Shown one piece after another: positions 13,421 through 13,460 of a stretch of 13,460 bases of DNA. The notes beneath the pieces were generated by a model. That model was not told where the DNA came from. It did not search any database and was given only the letters and a program-made list of their open reading frames with translations. The stretch comes from Ruminococcus callidus. GTDB taxonomy: Bacteria; Bacillota; Clostridia; Oscillospirales; Ruminococcaceae. The translations under genes and the position numbers were made by a program. Each line of letters opens with the position of its first letter. Positions within the stretch are counted from its first letter, which is position 1. The stretch spans positions 1 to 13,460 of the forward strand of contig NZ_JAJFCK010000051.1 in NCBI RefSeq assembly GCF_020709055.1. The letters are read 5' to 3'.

Positions 13421-13460
13421 AGGAAATATATGCGGATTTTCGAGCAAATTTTTTTGCAGA
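13421..13460 (-). promoter_or_regulatory. Conserved 40-nt leader element, copy upstream of the first cluster gene
   Basis: On the minus strand it contains TGCAAAAAAATT, GCTCGAAAATCC and GCATATATTTCC, matching the copy at 9341-9380. It touches the right edge of the window, so its full extent and any -35 box beyond it cannot be seen. Confidence 0.55.

Noticed and set aside
13337..13447. 37-codon upstream extension of the 409-aa membrane protein
   Set aside because: It translates the leader hairpin and conserved leader block; the zinc ribbon begins right after the ATG at 13336, which has GGAGG upstream.

Overview
The window looks like chromosome from a cellulosome-forming Ruminococcus (Oscillospiraceae; R. 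champanellensis or R. flavefaciens type). The reasons are a secreted GH16 beta-glucanase carrying a type I dockerin, moderately GC-rich genes separated by AT-rich spacers with strong AGGAGG ribosome binding sites, and several zinc-ribbon membrane proteins of the kind seen in gut Firmicutes. No rRNA, tRNA, CRISPR array, transposase or phage gene was seen. Species assignment is inference.

Layout. (1) 1-1628, minus: start of a dockerin plus GH16 enzyme whose catalytic domain is duplicated almost identically in tandem; it runs off the left edge. (2) 1789-4270, minus: a tight operon, membrane exporter-like protein (ArAE/FUSC type) > LysR regulator > YfcE-like phosphodiesterase, joined by two ATGA stop/start overlaps, with a near-consensus promoter at 4331-4359. 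(3) 4459-4800, plus: a self-contained small transcription unit (consensus promoter, 52-codon cysteine-containing ORF, strong terminator). It converges on a minus-strand HTH regulator of 468 aa (4811-6217). (4) 6519-6916, plus: a CopZ-like copper chaperone behind a textbook CsoR-type operator set between -35 and -10, ending in a long hairpin terminator shared with the convergent genes to its right.

(5) 6952-13336, minus: five co-directional envelope genes. In transcription order these are a zinc-ribbon multi-pass membrane protein with a PH-like segment, a TrwB/TraD-like ATPase without membrane anchor, a zinc-ribbon single-pass protein with an outward-facing DUF5050-like propeller, a zinc-ribbon single-pass protein with repeated QNFYEQPP linkers and an outward-facing C-type lectin-like domain, and a GH3 (NagZ-like) lipoprotein with an altered catalytic dyad. 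The first two genes are 12 nt apart and the last two 14 nt apart. A similar 40-nt leader block lies upstream of the first gene and of the lectin gene, so the cluster probably has at least two transcription starts.

How the parts may work together: region 5 is the best candidate for an undescribed system. Cytoplasmic zinc ribbons are tethered through the membrane to extracellular sensor or binding domains, next to a DNA-translocase-like ATPase and a cell-wall glycosidase-like lipoprotein, with no relaxase or other conjugation gene in the window. The HTH regulator may use TTGCA-N11-TGCAA dyads found at both flanking promoter regions, one of them upstream of the small cysteine ORF. These functional links are inferences from gene order and sequence motifs only.
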